A program made the translations under genes and the position numbers. From the NCBI GenBank assembly GCA_017617065.1, contig JAFZWP010000014.1, positions 27,047 to 91,046 of the forward strand: DNA of 64,000 nucleotides. The letters are read 5' to 3'. This stretch comes from Bacilli bacterium. Its GTDB lineage: Bacteria > Bacillota_I > Bacilli_A > ML615J-28 > CAG-698. Positions 61,705-64,000 of the stretch are shown in pieces (the first letter of the stretch is position 1; each line of letters starts with the position of its first letter). The notes under the pieces are model-generated. The model was given only the letters and a program-made list of their open reading frames with translations. It did no database searches and had not been told where the DNA came from.

Positions 61705-63736
61705 ATAATTTTCTCCTTTCTTCGTATGCTTTTTCACTTGCTTCCATTGTTTCAATTAAAACATCTGATATTTTTATATTATCACCGCCGCTACAAGTTA
61801 AAACTTTATCTACTGACCTTCCATAATATCTCAAATACTTGACTTCATTATTAACAATATCTTTTTTATGGTATACATAATAATCAGGTCTAAGCGATAC
61901 ACCAATGTTGTTATTATGCGTTGAAATGAAAACAGTTGCGTTTTTTGATATTTCTTTAATTTGCTGGACAATTCTTTCATTAAGAAATGGATTATCAAAA
62001 GATGATTCCATTTCATCAATCAATACCATTTCATAATCCTTATAATATTTCAGTTTTTCCAACAAAAGATATTCTGATTTTTGCCCGCCCGAAATCTTGT
62101 TGTTATATTCGTCAGTCACAATTACATTATAATCAAAAAACAATCTAATTCTAAATCGATCTTTTGCGTTTTTAATGTTAGAATCTTTTTTAGCTTGTAA
62201 ATAGGCATCAAAATGATTTTCATTATATAAATAGTCGATACTGCATTCTTTTGGAACACCAAGAATACTCTTTTGCGTATTTTTATTTGTCGGTTTAGTT
62301 AAAGAAACAACTTTATAAAATGTCTGTATTATTTCTTCTTTTTTAATATCCCTATATTGAAAATGTCCTATCAAGTTATTAAACTTTCTCTCTATATACT
62401 TTTTCTTTACGAAGTCATTAAAATCAGCATCAGCAATATTTAAAACTGTAGATTTCACAGATAGTTTAGAACTAATTTCCTCTGTAATATTATTACATTT
62501 TTCAATTAAGCTGTTCATTAAGACCTTTTTCTTTTTAGCATTTAGTAATTCTTTTCTTAAATGAATTAAGTCTTTTATATTTAGATATTGTTTAATAACC
62601 GCCTGGTATTCTTCGCTTGCATCAATTAACGTTTCGATAGATTTAATGATATTTTCGATTTCACAACAATCAATTGATGATATTTTTTGATAATTAAATA
62701 GATTCGTCTTTGAGTACAAATCATTATATGCATTTTCGGAATACTCTTTTAGAGTTTCTATGTATTTTCCAACATCCATGCTTTGAGCGTTATCAACAAA
62801 ATTATCAATATAGTCAAATACGGTGTACAATGAATCAAAATAATCAAATACTATATCTTGGCAACTCGCTTTTATTTTTTCATGAAATTCAACTTTTTCG
62901 CTTTCGGCGCTTATCTCAAATTGTTTTATATATAACGAATTTGCTTTGTCGGCTTTATATATTGAATCAAGAAGAAATGTTTTACCAGTCGATCTTTTTC
63001 CAAGCAATACATTAATTCCTGTAGAGCATCGCACAGTAGAATTTAACAAATCAAAATATGTATGTCCACCACTCTTTGAAAGACAGACAAAATCCTTGTT
63101 TTTGAGTGTGCTTTTCAATGATTCAAAATCGGTTTTGTCGCTATCTAGAAAAGTAAACCTATTTTTCTCCCTATAGTCCTCAATTGACTGGCTTAGTCCT
63201 ATTCTAATATCACTAAAAAGTACAGGTGTATAATTGCCATTGCCTATTTTGTTTACAAAACTTTTTCTAGATTTTACTTCTCCGCAATAAATTGAGTCTT
63301 TAACTTTCGAAATTAAATCTTCATCAATCGCTGGCTTTTTATCATAATGAGGTATTAGTAAAAAATCGTTTCCACAAACAATTTCATTAAACTGTTCCAA
63401 AGTCATTTTATATTTATCATCGTGTTCTTCTTGCCTAATCTGCTTAGTAATATTACAAAGTTTCAAAATGTAATCATCATTGTTATCACCGATTGCTAAT
63501 ATGTGTCCTTTTTCTAAGCTTATTTCAATTCCAGGCAACACGCGACAATTTGTTTCCTTTAAATCACTAATTATCTGGTTATAATTATCAAGCCCAAAGA
63601 AATTATGATTTGTAATTGCAATAACATCTATTTTGTTATTATTTACATACTCTTTTAATAGAGTTGAATCATATAAAAAGTCGTTGTCCAAGAACTCATT
63701 TTTTATTGTGTGAATATGAAAGTCAATTTTAATCAT
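61691..63736 (-). CDS. PHP phosphoesterase fused to an ABC/SMC-like ATPase
   Basis: A 681-residue protein. Residues 1-215 are a PHP domain: DFHIHT (5-10), ITNHNFFGLDN (41-51), PGIEIS and IPHYDKKP; the last metal motif reads FSDIRIG, where SDxH is usual, so one ligand may be changed. From about 235 an ABC-type ATPase follows: Walker A GKRSTGKT (244-251), a helical coiled middle (about 270-500), signature ISGGQKSEY (near 546), Walker B MVLIDEMESS (near 569) and H-loop STHNNN (near 604). This is the architecture of nucleic-acid-directed defence ATPases (RloC- and OLD-like in outline). GGAGG precedes the start by about 10 bases. Substrate unknown. Confidence 0.85.
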   Translation of the reverse strand: MIKIDFHIHTIKNEFLDNDFLYDSTLLKEYVNNNKIDVIAITNHNFFGLDNYNQIISDLKETNCRVLPGIEISLEKGHILAIGDNNDDYILKLCNITKQIRQEEHDDKYKMTLEQFNEIVCGNDFLLIPHYDKKPAIDEDLISKVKDSIYCGEVKSRKSFVNKIGNGNYTPVLFSDIRIGLSQSIEDYREKNRFTFLDSDKTDFESLKSTLKNKDFVCLSKSGGHTYFDLLNSTVRCSTGINVLLGKRSTGKTFLLDSIYKADKANSLYIKQFEISAESEKVEFHEKIKASCQDIVFDYFDSLYTVFDYIDNFVDNAQSMDVGKYIETLKEYSENAYNDLYSKTNLFNYQKISSIDCCEIENIIKSIETLIDASEEYQAVIKQYLNIKDLIHLRKELLNAKKKKVLMNSLIEKCNNITEEISSKLSVKSTVLNIADADFNDFVKKKYIERKFNNLIGHFQYRDIKKEEIIQTFYKVVSLTKPTNKNTQKSILGVPKECSIDYLYNENHFDAYLQAKKDSNIKNAKDRFRIRLFFDYNVIVTDEYNNKISGGQKSEYLLLEKLKYYKDYEMVLIDEMESSFDNPFLNERIVQQIKEISKNATVFISTHNNNIGVSLRPDYYVYHKKDIVNNEVKYLRYYGRSVDKVLTCSGGDNIKISDVLIETMEASEKAYEERRKLYEDS

Positions 63737-63844
63737 CTTACAAACTACCTCCGTATCGCATAATTAACTTATCTAAGCTATTCCTAATTAAATAATTAAA
63801 AACATAATATCTTATTACTAATTATAGCCATTTATTATGCATTC

Positions 63845-63872
63845 ATTATATCACACTTCGTCTCTGTGTAAA
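63845..63872 (-). promoter_or_regulatory. Promoter of the PHP-ATPase operon
   Basis: TTTACA (63867-63872) and TATAAT (63845-63850) with a 16-base spacer and an extended TGn upstream of the -10 on the minus strand. Confidence 0.65.
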
Positions 63873-63898
63873 GTTATATTTTGAACCAAATAACAATA

Positions 63899-63926
63899 TA
63901 AAAAGGCTCGTTAGAGCCTTTTTTTA
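63899..63926 (-). terminator. Terminator of the right-edge gene
   Basis: AAAGGCTC and GAGCCTTT form an 8-bp stem around GTTA, with T- and A-runs on both sides. Confidence 0.75.
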
Positions 63927-63944
63927 AATTGGTTATTTACGCAA

Positions 63945-64000
63945 TTAGTTTTTCCATTCTTGATATTCTTTTCCTTCTAGAATATCTGCTATTCTTTCAC
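63945..64000 (-). CDS. 3' end of an unidentified gene, cut by the window edge
   Basis: Seventeen codons and a stop (63945-63947) reading ERIADILEGKEYQEWKN, followed by a terminator hairpin. Too short to identify. Its position beyond the rfbB break makes a nucleotide-sugar gene possible, but nothing in the residues shows it. Confidence 0.5.
   Translation of the reverse strand, partial: ERIADILEGKEYQEWKN

Noticed and set aside
63945..64000. Naming the cut gene at the right edge as rfbC, rfbD or rfbA
   Set aside because: Seventeen residues do not match any end I can recall with confidence; the neighbourhood alone is not enough.
1..64000. tRNA genes, riboswitches and replication origin
   Set aside because: I saw no T-loop GGTTCGA-type pattern with a cloverleaf, no known riboswitch core before glyA, mtnN or ribF, and no DnaA-box cluster; the leaders of these genes are only a few bases long.

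Overview
This 64 kb window is very AT-rich DNA from a low-GC Bacillota. RNase P RNA is of the Bacillus type (type B) and the truB-ribF-rpsO-pnp neighbourhood is recognisable. GlmM is present, so the cell probably makes peptidoglycan, which argues against a wall-less mollicute. My best guess is an uncultured Bacilli lineage near Erysipelotrichales, RF39 or Acholeplasmatales; this is inference only. Almost every gene lies on the minus strand; only one convincing gene, an XRE regulator at 26466, is on the plus strand.

Region 1 (85-23072) looks like one 14-gene operon for use of a beta-glucan, probably beta-1,3-glucan such as laminarin. It reads leftward from a single good promoter with a palindromic operator-like site. 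Outside the cell act a GH16 lipoprotein, a multi-module carbohydrate-binding lipoprotein, an ABC solute-binding lipoprotein and a 1001-residue binding protein with added beta modules. In the membrane are two complete MalF/MalG-type permease pairs, an NHL-TPR-Yip1 protein and a DUF5696-like protein. In the cytoplasm are a GH16, a GH30, a large GH94-clan phosphorylase and a histidine phosphatase. No ABC ATPase and no regulator are encoded.

Region 2 (23144-38333) is housekeeping: an FNT channel, a Nudix hydrolase and EngB, directly downstream of rnpB; a YhcG-type PDDEXK nuclease divergent from an XRE regulator; pnp, rpsO, a hexapeptide acetyltransferase, glmM, glyA, mtnN, ribF and truB. Two proteins are unusual fusions: XRE helix-turn-helix with GlmM, and HAD phosphatase with TruB.

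Region 3 (38449-51345) is a surface operon: three membrane-anchored exported proteins followed by a 3383-residue secreted repeat protein with many GG(L/I)(V/I)G motifs and no visible wall anchor.

Region 4 (51483-64000) is an accessory and defence island: HicAB, a GH13 alpha-glucosidase, a HigB-HigA-SecB-like toxin-antitoxin-chaperone module flanked by 24-nt imperfect direct repeats, a D-lactate dehydrogenase, AbiH with a membrane partner, a HEPN-like protein, an FRG-domain gene split by one in-frame stop, a 3' remnant of rfbB, and a PHP-ABC ATPase with a small partner. A further gene is cut by the window end.

Starts were moved to internal codons where a Shine-Dalgarno sequence or promoter position demanded it. 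No tRNA, CRISPR array, complete insertion sequence or replication origin was seen.
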